Shown piece by piece: positions 19,712 through 28,768 of a stretch of 64,000 nt of DNA. Within the stretch, counting starts at the first letter, position 1; each line of letters begins with the position of its first letter. The notes below the pieces were generated by a model. That model ran no database searches and was not told the origin of the DNA. It was given only the letters and a program-made list of their open reading frames with translations. The translations under genes and the position numbers were made by a program. The stretch is from Streptomyces coffeae. Lineage in GTDB: Bacteria > Actinomycetota > Actinomycetes > Streptomycetales > Streptomycetaceae. Location of the stretch: assembly GCF_016741875.1 (NCBI RefSeq), contig NZ_JAERRF010000006.1:248001-312000 (forward strand). The letters run 5' to 3'.

Positions 19712-19879
19712 GGCTCCTCCAAGGTCCGGCGGTGACCCTTCAGTCTCGGGTCGCACGGTGTGGGCGGAGTGTCCTGCGGGGTCCGTGTGGGGGAACGTAC
19801 GACCACATGCCGACGGCCTCAAGAGGCGGAGCCGCTGGGGATCTCGGAAGGCGCGAAGTCGGCTGTGGCGGTGGGCGGT

Positions 19880-20734
19880 TCAGGGGTTCGGCCGTCGCCG
19901 CCGTACGGTCGTCGCGACGCCCGCGCCGAGGACCAGCACCGCGGCCCCGCTCGCCAGCAGCACCGGGGTGGTGGAATCCCCTCCGTCGTCGTCGGCGGCC
20001 GCGGTGCGGGCGGCGGGCGTCTGCCGGGACGGTGACGTCTTGGGCGGCTGTTCCGGCTGTTCCGGCTGCTGGGCCTGGGCGGCCTTTCCGTCGGCGGGCG
20101 CTGTCAACACCACGTCCGAGCAGGAGTAGTAGGTGTCTGGGGTGCTGGTGTTGCGCCAGATTGTGTAGAGCATCTGACGGCCGGTCCGGTCGGACGGCAG
20201 CTTCGCCTTGATCCGGTACGCGTTGTCCACCAACGCCGGGTCGGTGGCCTTCGCGAACGGCTTCGCCTCCAGATCCGACCAGGTGAGCGGCTGCTTCGGG
20301 TCATAGCCCCGCTTGGTCAGATACAGCTCGAAGGTCCCGGTGTGGGGGATGGTCGACCGGTAGGTGAGCGTGAGGTCCTCCCCGACGGTCAGCCGGGTGG
20401 ACGGCCAGTCGCCGCGCGGCAGATCGAGCCCCTTATAGGCGTCGAGCCCCGCGCTGCACAGCTTTCCGTCCGGGATCCTCCGCCGGTCCTCGCCGTTCAC
20501 GCCCGCGACCCGCAGATTGTCCCAGTGCTCCGCGCCCGGTCCGTTGGCCTTGCCCGCCGCCTGGCATGCGGCCGACCGCGCGTCCTTCCCGCCCTCGGGG
20601 GAGCAGGCCACGGTCCGGCTGACGGGGTCCGTGGGAGCGCCGTGCGCCGCGGCGGGCCCGGCGGCCAGCGCCGTCAGCAGACAGGGGACGGCTCCGAGCA
20701 GGGCGGCCGCGGCGGCGGTGCGGTACGAGGTCAT
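19880..20734 (-). CDS. Lytic polysaccharide monooxygenase, AA10, membrane-anchored
   Basis: 284 residues from ATG 20734, with GGAGGG eight bases upstream. A 30-residue signal peptide ends at AAA, placing His31 at the mature N-terminus (HGAPTDPVSR), one ligand of the copper histidine brace; the second is His131 (STIPHTGTFELYLT). Cysteine pairs and YYSCSDVVL near residue 215 match the AA10 fold. The fold is followed by a Gln/Pro/Thr-rich linker and a C-terminal transmembrane helix with RRRR, instead of a carbohydrate-binding module. AA10 enzymes oxidatively cleave chitin or cellulose. The anchor suggests action at the cell surface. Confidence 0.92.
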   Translation of the reverse strand: MTSYRTAAAAALLGAVPCLLTALAAGPAAAHGAPTDPVSRTVACSPEGGKDARSAACQAAGKANGPGAEHWDNLRVAGVNGEDRRRIPDGKLCSAGLDAYKGLDLPRGDWPSTRLTVGEDLTLTYRSTIPHTGTFELYLTKRGYDPKQPLTWSDLEAKPFAKATDPALVDNAYRIKAKLPSDRTGRQMLYTIWRNTSTPDTYYSCSDVVLTAPADGKAAQAQQPEQPEQPPKTSPSRQTPAARTAAADDDGGDSTTPVLLASGAAVLVLGAGVATTVRRRRPNP

Positions 20735-20951
20735 CCGAGACGGCCCTCCAGGCTCCGGTTCACGGCGGGGCAGCGGCCCGCCTCCCCATCCCATACGGGG
20801 TGCAGCGGTGCGGCGTTCATTCCGGAACGGGCCGTCGCACCGCCGGGTCAACGGTCGAACGCACAAGCGCTTCACGGTAGTACAACCTTCTTCGGCCTCA
20901 ACATGTCACTTATTTCAGACGCAAAAAGTGTCTAGGAGACAAGGGGGATAA

Positions 20952-21398
20952 ATGAAGATTTCTCGAGGTATCGCCGCAACCGCCGTCCTGGCGTCCGCTA
21001 TCGCCGGCACCGCGGCCCTCGCCCCGCAGGCGTCAGCCGCCGCCAAGGCCGCGTACAACGGGGCCTGCGGAAGCGGCTACAAGGTGGTCAACTCGGCGCC
21101 GATCGGGTCGAAAGGCACCGTCTTCCTCACCTACAACTCCTCCAAGGGCAAGAACTGTGTGGTCACCGTGCGCAACGCGGCGGGCTCACCGGTGGAGATG
21201 TTCGCCTACCTCTACGCACACGGGGCCTCCGAGTCGGTCGAGGACAGCGGCCTGTACCGCTCGTACGCCGGACCGGTGTACACCAACGGGCGCGGCAAGT
21301 GCGTCGACTGGGCCGGTGGCATCGACAACCAGTCCACCTGGACCTACGGCTCGAACTGCGGCTCGCTGAAGGCGCACCGCGTCACCAAGGGCTGGTGA
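20952..21398 (+). CDS. Secreted spore-associated protein A-like protein
   Basis: 148 residues from ATG 20952, preceded by AAGGGGGA. A Sec signal peptide covers residues 1-30 (MKISRGIAATAVLASAIAG, cleavage after ASA). The mature part starts with AYNGACGSGYKVVNS and contains GTVFLTYNSSKGKNCVV, GPVYTNGRGKCVDWAGGID and a final SNC, four cysteines that could form two disulfides. This pattern matches Streptomyces proteins annotated as spore-associated protein A, small secreted proteins found on spores or aerial mycelium, molecular role unknown. It has its own terminator. Confidence 0.85.
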   Translation: MKISRGIAATAVLASAIAGTAALAPQASAAAKAAYNGACGSGYKVVNSAPIGSKGTVFLTYNSSKGKNCVVTVRNAAGSPVEMFAYLYAHGASESVEDSGLYRSYAGPVYTNGRGKCVDWAGGIDNQSTWTYGSNCGSLKAHRVTKGW

Positions 21399-21427
21399 TC
21401 CCGGTCCCGGTCGTACACCACCGGGAC

Positions 21428-21464
21428 GGCGGCGGGGGCACCGCTCCACGGTGCCCCCGCCGCC
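21428..21464 (+). terminator. Strong hairpin terminator after the spore-associated-like gene
   Basis: A perfect 16-bp stem (21428-21443 with 21449-21464) and 5-nt loop CTCCA begin 30 bases after the stop codon. It is almost entirely G/C and is followed by CGCTCGTCC rather than a T-run. Confidence 0.85.
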
Positions 21465-21788
21465 GCTCGTCCGCACACTCCGGGAATCAGCCGCGCGGCA
21501 TATCGGTGGGTGAACCGACGGATGCCGGGTGGCTTCGGTGCAAACAGGGCGGGCTCCCAGGGGTGTCCCGGGCGATATGCGCTGGTGGAAAGGGGAGGGG
21601 GCGTTCGGATGGGGCGAGGGCATGATCGATAGTGGGAGTGGGGCAGCGGACCCGTAACGAAATCGCGGAGGACACCGACCAGGCGGTATGCCGATGGTGC
21701 AATAGCGGTGAGGCTCTGGCCATGGAGCGGGTCGCTGCCTCATCATGCCGCGCTGAGCGGCACTGCACGTCACAGGTGGAGGAACGTC
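21465..21788. other. Upstream region of the PucR regulator gene
   Basis: About 320 bp without a supported gene. The segment 21580-21720 is purine-rich and somewhat lower in GC (GGAAAGGGGAGGGGGCG, GATCGATAGTGGGAG, GTAACGAAATCGCGGAGGA) and probably contains the promoter for the PucR gene. No clear operator symmetry was seen. Confidence 0.35.
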
Positions 21789-23096
21789 ATGCACCCAGTC
21801 ACCGTCTCCGGCTCCCGCCCCTCCGTCCCCGCCGTGGGGCGCCCCGCTCCCCGCCTGTCCACCGACCGGGTCCGGGCCATGCCCCGGATGCCCGCCGCCC
21901 GGCCGCCGATCCGGTCCCGGGCCGACGCGGACACCATCGCGCTGCTGCACCGCACCGCCCGGGTGCTGGTCGACGAACTGCCGCGGCTGACGGACCGGAT
22001 CGTCGCGCTGATGAAGGAGCGGGAGCCCGCCTACCGGGCCACCTGCGTGGATCCGCACGAGCTGTGGCGCGAAGTCCACGACTCGCTGAGCAACAACGTC
22101 CGTTCCCTGCTGAACCCCAAGGAGGGCCGGGAGGCGGCCCGCTCGGTGTCCTGGCGGATCGGCGCCGACCGCGCCGCCCAGGGCTTTCCGCTGGACGCGC
22201 TGCTCCACGCTTACCGCATCGGCTGCACCGTCGTGTGGGAACACCTCCTGGACACCGCCTCGCGCGACGATCCGCACGGCGCCCGGGCGCTGGTCCATGT
22301 CGCCGCCGACGTCTGGAACTTCGTCGACGAGCACTGCACCCTCGTCGCCGAGGCGTACCACGAGGTCGGGCGGCAGCTTGCCTGGCACCGTGAGAACCGC
22401 TATCGGATCATCGTCGGGGCGCTGCTCGACGGCACCGCCCGGGTGAGCGACTTCCCGGAGGCGGAGGCCGTCCTCGGCCTTCCGGAGCAGGGGCGCTATG
22501 TGGTCGTGGCGCTGGAGGACGCCGACTCCTCGCCCCGCGCCCCGCGCCCGCCGGAGGTGCGCGGCGGCGGCCGCACGGTGTGGCACACCCGTGAGGGCGC
22601 CGCCCACGCCATCGTGCTGCTGGGCGAGACCAGCCCGGCGGAGCTGGTGCGCGAGCTGGTGGTGCCACCGGGCGGCCGGGCCGGGGTCAGCCCCGAGGTG
22701 AACGGTCTGGCCGCGGTCAACACGGCCCGGCGGCTGGCCGATACGGCCTTGCGCGCCTGCCCGGCGCCGGGGCGGGCGGCACTGCTGGAGGACCACTACC
22801 CGGAGGCGCTGGTGATCTCCTCCCCGGAGCTGGGGTCCGCCCTCGCCACCCGCATGCTCGGCCCCGTCCTCGCACTGGAACCGGGCGACCGCGATGTGCT
22901 GCTGAGCACTCTGGCCGTCTGGCTGGAGGCCGACGGATCCGCCCGCCGCGCCGGTGAGCTGCTGTTCTGCCACCGCAATACGGTGCTCAACCGGCTGCGC
23001 CGCTACGAGCAGTTGACCGCGCGCTCACTGGACCACCCGCGCGACGTCGTGGAGTTGTCGCTCGCGCTCTCCGCCCACCAGCTGCTGAACACCTGA
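21789..23096 (+). CDS. PucR/CdaR-type transcriptional regulator
   Basis: 435 residues from ATG 21789, six bases after GGAGGA. The N-terminal half (about 60-200) resembles the RsbT-like sensory region of actinobacterial PucR proteins (VWEHLLDTASRDDPHGARALVHV). The C-terminal 60 residues are the PucR winged helix-turn-helix (LAVWLEADGSARRAGELLF, CHRNTVLNRLRRYEQLTAR). A GGDEF-like domain is not evident between them. It lies directly upstream of a symporter pair in the same direction and may regulate it, though 170 bp separate them. Confidence 0.88.
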   Translation: MHPVTVSGSRPSVPAVGRPAPRLSTDRVRAMPRMPAARPPIRSRADADTIALLHRTARVLVDELPRLTDRIVALMKEREPAYRATCVDPHELWREVHDSLSNNVRSLLNPKEGREAARSVSWRIGADRAAQGFPLDALLHAYRIGCTVVWEHLLDTASRDDPHGARALVHVAADVWNFVDEHCTLVAEAYHEVGRQLAWHRENRYRIIVGALLDGTARVSDFPEAEAVLGLPEQGRYVVVALEDADSSPRAPRPPEVRGGGRTVWHTREGAAHAIVLLGETSPAELVRELVVPPGGRAGVSPEVNGLAAVNTARRLADTALRACPAPGRAALLEDHYPEALVISSPELGSALATRMLGPVLALEPGDRDVLLSTLAVWLEADGSARRAGELLFCHRNTVLNRLRRYEQLTARSLDHPRDVVELSLALSAHQLLNT

Positions 23097-23265
23097 TCCG
23101 CACCCCGCCACCGGCGGCGATGTGGGCGTGCACAATCGCTCGGTGCGGATCATGTGCCCCTGCCACGCAGTTGGCCGCCGGGGTGTACGAGCTCCCTGGT
23201 GAGCTGCTGTTGTGGCGGTCCCGCCCCACCGGACCACGGGGCGGACCCCCACGAGGAGCCGCGAC

Positions 23266-23820
23266 ATGTCCGATCACGATCAGCCCTGGGCGCCACCCGT
23301 GAGGCAGCGCCCGATGCGCATGCCCACGGCTGCGCCCGGACGTCACGCGGCATCGGCAGGTCGTACCGCCTCAGGGCGCCCCGCCATGCCACCGCCGTCC
23401 GCGAGGACGGCGATGTCCGCCCGGCAGGCGATGCCCGCCATCTATGCCATGTCGGGAATCACGGCCACACCCCCGGCAGCGGCCGTATTCCCGGCATCTG
23501 CCGAGCCCTCGGCCCGTGCCGAGGGCTCGGCACCCTCGGTGCCCCCGATGCCGACCCACCCCCCGACGGTGTCCCGCGGCCTGCGCCGGACGCCCTGGCA
23601 GCGGCCGTGGCCCTGGACGGCGCGCGCCGCCTGTGCGGCCCTCGCCTGCCATGTGGCGGCCGTGGTGGTCAACTGCGCCGCGGAGGGCGTGGTCGACATC
23701 GGGCAGGGCAGCGGGTTCACCCTGGGCGCCCTGCTGGTCGCCCTGGACGCGACGGTGCTGCTCACCGTCCTGGCCCGGACCCATCGCCAGTCCGCCGCCG
23801 AGGGGGAGGCGGAGCGGTGA
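23266..23820 (+). CDS. Small two-helix membrane protein preceding the symporter
   Basis: 184 residues from ATG 23266, after GAGGAG. The first 110 residues are low-complexity, rich in Ala, Pro, Met and Arg, with repeated Ala-Met and Pro-Ala stretches, probably disordered. Two hydrophobic helices follow (about 123-140 and 148-168). The stop overlaps the symporter GTG start (23817-23820), so expression is coupled. This is the position that DUF485-type subunits occupy beside acetate and monocarboxylate symporters in other bacteria; assignment by position only. Confidence 0.7.
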   Translation: MSDHDQPWAPPVRQRPMRMPTAAPGRHAASAGRTASGRPAMPPPSARTAMSARQAMPAIYAMSGITATPPAAAVFPASAEPSARAEGSAPSVPPMPTHPPTVSRGLRRTPWQRPWPWTARAACAALACHVAAVVVNCAAEGVVDIGQGSGFTLGALLVALDATVLLTVLARTHRQSAAEGEAER

Positions 23821-25406
23821 GTTTCCTCGACCCGAGGACCCTGGCGTTTGTGCTCTTCGCCTGCTTCATCGCCGTGTCCTTCCTGCTGTGCATCCTCGCG
23901 GCCACCGGCAATGACGACCCCACCGAGTTCTACCTCGGCACCAGCGGGCTCAGCCCGATGCAGAACGGCCTGGCCATCGCGGGCGACTACATTTCCGCCG
24001 CCACCGTCCTCGGCACCACCGGCACCATCGCGCTGGCCGGGTTCGACGGGGTGCTCATCGCCTCCTCCACCGTGCTCTCGATCCTGATGTTCATGCTGGT
24101 GATGTCCGGTCCGCTGTGCGGCCACGGCCGGTTCACCCTCGGCGATGTGCTCTCGGAGCGGCTGAGCGAACGCCCCGCGCGCGTGAACACCGCCGTCGTC
24201 TGTGTGGTGGTCGTCCTGCCGTTGCTGCTGGTCCAGCTGAACGGGGCGGGGTCGATGTTGGCCGTGATGCTCGGCATCCCCGGAAACGCGGCGGTCACCG
24301 GCTGCACCATCTTCATCGGATCGCTCATGGTCTGCTACGCCGCGCTCGGCGGGATGAAGGGCACCGGCTTCATCCAGATCGTGAAGACCTTCGTGTTGTT
24401 CGCCGCGTTCATCCTGCTCGCCGTGCTGGTGCTGAAGCGGTTCTCCTGGAACCCGGTCAGCCTGTTCGGAACCGCCGCGGACGCCAGCGGTTTCGGCGGC
24501 ACCTTCTGGCAGTCCGGCCGCCAGTACGGGGATTCCGCCGCCGGGCGGCTGGACGTCCTCAGTGCGCAGCTGACGGTCGCCCTGGGTGCCTGCTGTATGC
24601 CCCACATCACCATGCGGCTGCATCCGATCCGCGGTCTGCAAGCCGCCCGGGCCGCCACCACCTGGGCCGTCGGGGCGGTCACCGCCCTCCTGGTGCTCAT
24701 CGTGATCGTCGGTGCCGGGGCCGCCGCCATCGTCGGCGGCCCGGGGCTGCGCACCGCCGACCCCACCGGCAACGACACCCTGCTGGTGCTCACCCGCGCA
24801 CTCGACCCCGGGACCGAGGCGGCCCACCGCAGTCTGCTCTTCTCCATCGTCGCCTGCGCGGTCATCGTCACCACTCTGGCGGCGGTCGCCGGACTCACCC
24901 TGGCCGCCGCGGCCGCCCTCGCCCACGACGGACTCGCCAAGGTCGTCTTCCGGGGGCGGCTCTCCCCGGACCGCGAGCTCGCGGCCGCCCGTACGGCGAT
25001 CGTCGTCGTCGGGGTGCTGGCCGTCATCCTGGCGGTGGCGACCCAGGACTGGAACCGGCAGGTGCTGATCTCCTTCACCTTCGCGGCCGCCGGCTCCGCG
25101 CTGCTGCCCGCGCTGTTCTACGGGACGATGTGGTCCGGGTTCACCACCACCGGACTGCGCTGGTCGCTGTACGGCGGACTGATCCTCACCGTCGTCACCA
25201 TGACCTTCTCCCCGTCGATCTCCGGCGCCCCGCTCGCGGTCTTCCCGAACCACGATTTCCAGTGGTTCCCGCTGAACAACCCCGGCCTGTTCACCATCCC
25301 CGCGGGCTTCGCGCTCGGCTGGGCCGGATCCCGCTTCGGGCGGCAGCCGCGTCATATGCGGCGGCCCGAGCCGGACCCGGCGCCCTACGCCATGTACCCG
25401 GGCTGA
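23817..25406 (+). CDS. Sodium/solute symporter, acetate/monocarboxylate type (ActP/MctC-like)
   Basis: 529 residues from GTG 23817, overlapping the preceding stop. Thirteen or so hydrophobic segments are typical of the SSS family. Signature regions include DPTEFYLGTSGLSPMQNGLAIAGDYISAATVLG and GGMKGTGFIQIVKTFVLF, and MPHITMRLHP is a conserved acetate-permease loop. SSS transporters of this clade use the sodium gradient to import acetate, pyruvate or propionate. A perfect terminator follows immediately, so the two-gene unit ends here. A PucR regulator lies upstream. Confidence 0.9.
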   Translation: MSFLDPRTLAFVLFACFIAVSFLLCILAATGNDDPTEFYLGTSGLSPMQNGLAIAGDYISAATVLGTTGTIALAGFDGVLIASSTVLSILMFMLVMSGPLCGHGRFTLGDVLSERLSERPARVNTAVVCVVVVLPLLLVQLNGAGSMLAVMLGIPGNAAVTGCTIFIGSLMVCYAALGGMKGTGFIQIVKTFVLFAAFILLAVLVLKRFSWNPVSLFGTAADASGFGGTFWQSGRQYGDSAAGRLDVLSAQLTVALGACCMPHITMRLHPIRGLQAARAATTWAVGAVTALLVLIVIVGAGAAAIVGGPGLRTADPTGNDTLLVLTRALDPGTEAAHRSLLFSIVACAVIVTTLAAVAGLTLAAAAALAHDGLAKVVFRGRLSPDRELAAARTAIVVVGVLAVILAVATQDWNRQVLISFTFAAAGSALLPALFYGTMWSGFTTTGLRWSLYGGLILTVVTMTFSPSISGAPLAVFPNHDFQWFPLNNPGLFTIPAGFALGWAGSRFGRQPRHMRRPEPDPAPYAMYPG

Positions 25407-25453
25407 CCGTACGGGGGCCGACCGAACTGAGGGCGGCCGGCCCCCGTACGGTC
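25405..25453 (+). terminator. Hairpin terminator after the symporter gene
   Basis: A perfect 16-bp stem (25405-25420 with 25438-25453) with a 17-nt loop begins at the symporter stop codon and is followed by TTTGTGTG, close to a classical U-tract. Confidence 0.85.
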
Positions 25454-25546
25454 TTTGTGTGCCCTTGTGAGTAAGGGCTACTCCAATTCGATATTCCCAG
25501 GCTGAGGCCGATGTCGATGCCGTGCGACGCATCTACATTGGCCGCC

Positions 25547-26689
25547 ATGACCGAAATTCATGGCTCTTGCGACGAGCGTTTCACGGCTGTCAAGAAGGTG
25601 TTCCAGGAAAATCTGGAGAATGGTACGGACGTGGGTGCGTCCGTTGCCCTCTACCTGGATGGCGAACCCGTGCTCAACCTTTGGGGCGGTTATTTCGACG
25701 CGGATCGCACCCGGCCCTGGGAACGGCGGACCCTCACCAATGTCTTCTCCAGCAGCAAGACGGTCTCCGTGCTGTGCGCGCTGGTCCTCGTCGACTGCGG
25801 AGCGCTGGACCTGCAGGCCCCGGTGGCCCGCTACTGGCCGGAGTTCGCCCAGGCCGGGAAGGAAGACGTGCTGGTCGAGCATCTGCTTGCGCACTCCGCC
25901 GGGCTCCCCGCCTGGGACGAGAAGGTGTCCTTCGAGGACGTCTACGACTGGGAGAAATCGACCTCACTGCTGGCCGGGCAGACCCCGCGCTGGAAGCCCG
26001 GCAGCGCCGGCGGCTATCACGGCTACACCCAGGGCCATCTCATCGGCGAGGTCGTCCGCCGGGTCACCGGAGTGAGCATAGGCCGCTTTCTGGCCGAGGA
26101 GATAGCCGGGCCGCTCGGCGCCGACTTCCACTTCGGGCTGGAGCGGGAACAGCACCACCGGATCTCCCCGGTGATTCCGCCGCCGCTCATCGCGGGTGGA
26201 ATCGACATGGACCACCCCATGGCGCAGGCGCTCAACAATCCACCGATATTCGAAACCGGCCACAAGGTCGCCTGGACCCCCGAATGGCGCGAGGCCGAAC
26301 TGCCCGCTTTCGGTGGCCAGGGCAATGCCGAGGCCATTGCCGCGATCCAGTCCGTCCTGGCGAACGGCGGCGAGGCGCGCGGAGTGCGGCTGCTGTCCGA
26401 AGCCACCTGTGACTCCGTCTTCCGCACCCGCACCGACGGCCTCGACCTCATCCTCCAGTTCCCGGTGCGCTGGGGCCTCGGCTTCGCGCTGCCCACCGAG
26501 GCGTTCCCGCTCTCGCCCAATCCGCGCGCGGGTTTCTGGGGTGGCGCGGGCGGCTCCGGCTGTGTGGTCGACCTCGACGCCCGGATGGCCTTCTCCTACG
26601 TCCCCAACCGCATGGTGGACGAGGGCGCGGCCACCGACGAGCGCTGTATGACACTGCTGGCCACCGTCTACGCCTGCCTCGCGAGCTGA
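25547..26689 (+). CDS. Serine hydrolase of the beta-lactamase fold (EstB/LovD-like esterase)
   Basis: 380 residues from ATG 25547 (MTEIHGSCDERF); ATGs at 25511 and 25517 are in frame and the former has a weak GAGG, so the start is uncertain. The catalytic SxxK motif is SSSKTV near residue 68, with a YHGYTQG segment near 160 in place of the Tyr motif and a late GGxG block (WGGAGGSG) where the KTG-like triad sits. There is no signal peptide, so it acts in the cytosol. The family hydrolyses or transfers short acyl esters rather than acting as a true beta-lactamase. Monocistronic between two strong terminators. Confidence 0.85.
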   Translation: MTEIHGSCDERFTAVKKVFQENLENGTDVGASVALYLDGEPVLNLWGGYFDADRTRPWERRTLTNVFSSSKTVSVLCALVLVDCGALDLQAPVARYWPEFAQAGKEDVLVEHLLAHSAGLPAWDEKVSFEDVYDWEKSTSLLAGQTPRWKPGSAGGYHGYTQGHLIGEVVRRVTGVSIGRFLAEEIAGPLGADFHFGLEREQHHRISPVIPPPLIAGGIDMDHPMAQALNNPPIFETGHKVAWTPEWREAELPAFGGQGNAEAIAAIQSVLANGGEARGVRLLSEATCDSVFRTRTDGLDLILQFPVRWGLGFALPTEAFPLSPNPRAGFWGGAGGSGCVVDLDARMAFSYVPNRMVDEGAATDERCMTLLATVYACLAS

Positions 26690-26698
26690 ACCCCCGGT

Positions 26699-26752
26699 CC
26701 GGAAGACGACGGTGGCCGTGCGGAGAACCGCACGGCCACCGTCGTCTTCCGG
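26699..26752. terminator. Bidirectional terminator, 25-bp perfect stem
   Basis: Arms 26699-26723 and 26728-26752 are perfectly complementary with a 4-nt AGAA loop. It lies exactly between convergent genes ending at 26689 and 26761 and can serve both. One of the longest perfect hairpins in the window. Confidence 0.9.
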
Positions 26753-26760
26753 CGAAGGAA

Positions 26761-28710
26761 TCAGGAGGTGCGCGCCTCCTCGTACATGGCGTCGATCTCC
26801 GCCGCGAAGCTGCGCTGCACCTGCGGCCTGCGCACCTTCATACTGGGCGTCACCTCGCCGTGCGCCTGGTCGAAGTCGCGTGGCAGCACCGTGAACTTCT
26901 TGATGGTCTGCCAGCGCTGAAGCCCGGTGTTGACCTCGTCCACATAGCCCGCCACCAGCGCCCGCACCTCTTCCGAGCCGCACAGCCCGGCGTAGCTCGG
27001 ATCGGTCAGCCCCCGCTCCCGCGCCCAGGCCATCAGCGTGGGTTCGTCCAGGGTGATCAGAGCGGTGCAGTAGTGGCGGTGGTCGCCCACGACCACCACA
27101 TTGCTGACGAAGGGACAGGCACCCTTGAGCCGGCTCTCGATCTCCAGCGGTGCCACATACTTACCGCCGGAGGTCTTGATCAGCTCCTTGATCCGGCCGG
27201 TGATCCGCAGATAGCCGTCCTCGGTCAGCTCGCCCAGGTCGCCGGTGTGGAACCAGCCGTCGGGGTCCAGGACTTCGGCGGTCTTCTCCGGGAGGTGGTG
27301 ATAGCCGCGCATGATGTTCGGACCGCGCATCAGGATCTCCCCGTTGTCCGCGATCCGCACCTCGACTCCGGGCAGCGGACGCCCCGCCACCCCCGTGCGG
27401 TACTCCAGCAGGCTCATCGAAGCGCCGCACGAGGACTCGGTGAGCCCGTACCCCTCCAGGATCGGGATGCCCGCGCCGCAGAAGAACAGCCCGATGTCGG
27501 GGGCGAGCGGTGCGCTGCCACTGGTGCAGCCGCGGATCCGGCCGCCGAAGACCTCGCGCACCCCGGCATAGACCAGCCGGTCGGCGATCACATGCTGGAC
27601 CGAGAGCCAGAACGGCACCAGCGTCTTGCCGCTCTCCATGCCCTCCCCGCACGCGGCGCCCTTGATCTGCGCGGCACGGGCGTACTCCCGGGCCACCCGC
27701 GCCGCCCAGACGAAGATCCGCTCCTTCGTCCCGCCCATCCGGCGGGCCTCGGCGGCCAGCGAGTTGTAGATCTTCTCGAAGACCCGGGGGACCGCGGCCA
27801 TCACCGTCGGCCGCAGCAGCCGCAGATTGGCCGGAAGCTGTTCCAGTCGGCCGTCCACCGCGAGCGGATAGCCGACCGCGATCTGCGCGCACAGCAGGTT
27901 CTTGCCGAAAGCGTGCGCCATCGGCAGCCAGGCGAACTCCAGATCCTCCTGCGACAGCAGACCGAGCCCGAGCGCGGTCTGCGCCTGGAACGACCAGCAG
28001 TCATGGGCCAGCCGCACCCCCTTGGGGCGCCCGGTGGTGCCCGAGGTGTAGATCAGGGTGGCGAGGTCCTCCCGGTCGATCTTCGCCACCGTCTCCTCGA
28101 CCGCGTCCGGGCGCTTGCGCAGCAGATCCGCGCCCCGCCGTTCCAGCTCCTCCAGCGAGAGCACCTCCGGCCCGTCCCCGCCGGTCTCCTCGGCCGTCGT
28201 TCCCGCCACCGGCTCGAAGGTGACCACGGCGGTGAGTTCGGGCAGCTCGGCCCGGTGCCGTACCACCTTGGCCAACTGCCCGGCGTCCTCCGCGAACAGC
28301 ACCCGGCTTCCGGAGTCCGCGAGGATGTACGCCGTCTCCTCGGCGTCGGTGGTGGGGTACACGGTGGTGGTCGCCGCTCCGGCGCACATCACCCCCAGAT
28401 CGGCCAGGATCCACTCCACCCGGGTCCCGGCGGCGATCCCCACCCGGTCCTGCGGACGGATGCCCAGGGACATCAGCCCGGCGGCGATCGCCGCCGTGCG
28501 CTCTCCGGTGTGTGCCCAGGTCAGCGAGTGCCACCGCTCTTCCCCTCCCGGCGCGGAGTCTCCCGGCGCGGCCTCCTCAGGCGCGGTGCCTCCCGGCGCG
28601 GCGGGCGCCGGAAAGCGGTACGCCTCCGCGTCGGGGCTCGCCCGCACCCGGGACAGGAAGAAGTGGGCGAGGGAGACCGGGCGGTTGTCGATGGACGGAG
28701 GTTGATTCAC
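26761..28710 (-). CDS. Long-chain acyl-CoA synthetase (FadD15-like)
   Basis: 649 residues from GTG 28710, five bases after AGAGG; a GTG at 28716 would sit on that ribosome site. The AMP-binding P-loop YTSGTTGRPKGV lies near residue 220, the adenylate motif YGLTES near 425, the hinge motif TGRIKELIKTSGGKYVAP near 520, and the C-terminal MKVRRPQV is typical of FadD15-type enzymes. It converts fatty acids plus ATP and CoA to acyl-CoA. Residues about 38-58 are a Pro/Gly/Ala/Glu insertion encoded by 15-bp DNA repeats. It heads the leftward side of the lipid-catabolic island, upstream of the SDR gene's stop by 58 bp. Confidence 0.92.
   Translation of the reverse strand: MNQPPSIDNRPVSLAHFFLSRVRASPDAEAYRFPAPAAPGGTAPEEAAPGDSAPGGEERWHSLTWAHTGERTAAIAAGLMSLGIRPQDRVGIAAGTRVEWILADLGVMCAGAATTTVYPTTDAEETAYILADSGSRVLFAEDAGQLAKVVRHRAELPELTAVVTFEPVAGTTAEETGGDGPEVLSLEELERRGADLLRKRPDAVEETVAKIDREDLATLIYTSGTTGRPKGVRLAHDCWSFQAQTALGLGLLSQEDLEFAWLPMAHAFGKNLLCAQIAVGYPLAVDGRLEQLPANLRLLRPTVMAAVPRVFEKIYNSLAAEARRMGGTKERIFVWAARVAREYARAAQIKGAACGEGMESGKTLVPFWLSVQHVIADRLVYAGVREVFGGRIRGCTSGSAPLAPDIGLFFCGAGIPILEGYGLTESSCGASMSLLEYRTGVAGRPLPGVEVRIADNGEILMRGPNIMRGYHHLPEKTAEVLDPDGWFHTGDLGELTEDGYLRITGRIKELIKTSGGKYVAPLEIESRLKGACPFVSNVVVVGDHRHYCTALITLDEPTLMAWARERGLTDPSYAGLCGSEEVRALVAGYVDEVNTGLQRWQTIKKFTVLPRDFDQAHGEVTPSMKVRRPQVQRSFAAEIDAMYEEARTS
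28546..28605. repeat. Four imperfect 15-bp tandem repeats inside the acyl-CoA synthetase gene
   Basis: Units of consensus TCCCGGCGCGG plus four bases start at 28546, 28561, 28576 and 28591. They encode a flexible APGG/APGD-like stretch near the N-terminus. The length is a multiple of three, so repeat-number changes would keep the frame. Confidence 0.6.
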
Positions 28711-28768
28711 GGTCACCTCTCAGAAGGGTGGCGGCGCGGCGCGCCGGTGGTACGCGTACCCGGCGCTC

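Noticed and set aside
21186..22973. 595-codon minus-strand frame across the PucR gene
   Set aside because: Composition is shadow-like and it lies antisense to a gene with clear motifs.
23442..25532. 696-codon minus-strand frame over the symporter
   Set aside because: Glycine/arginine/histidine-rich translation without domains; the symporter is well supported on the other strand.
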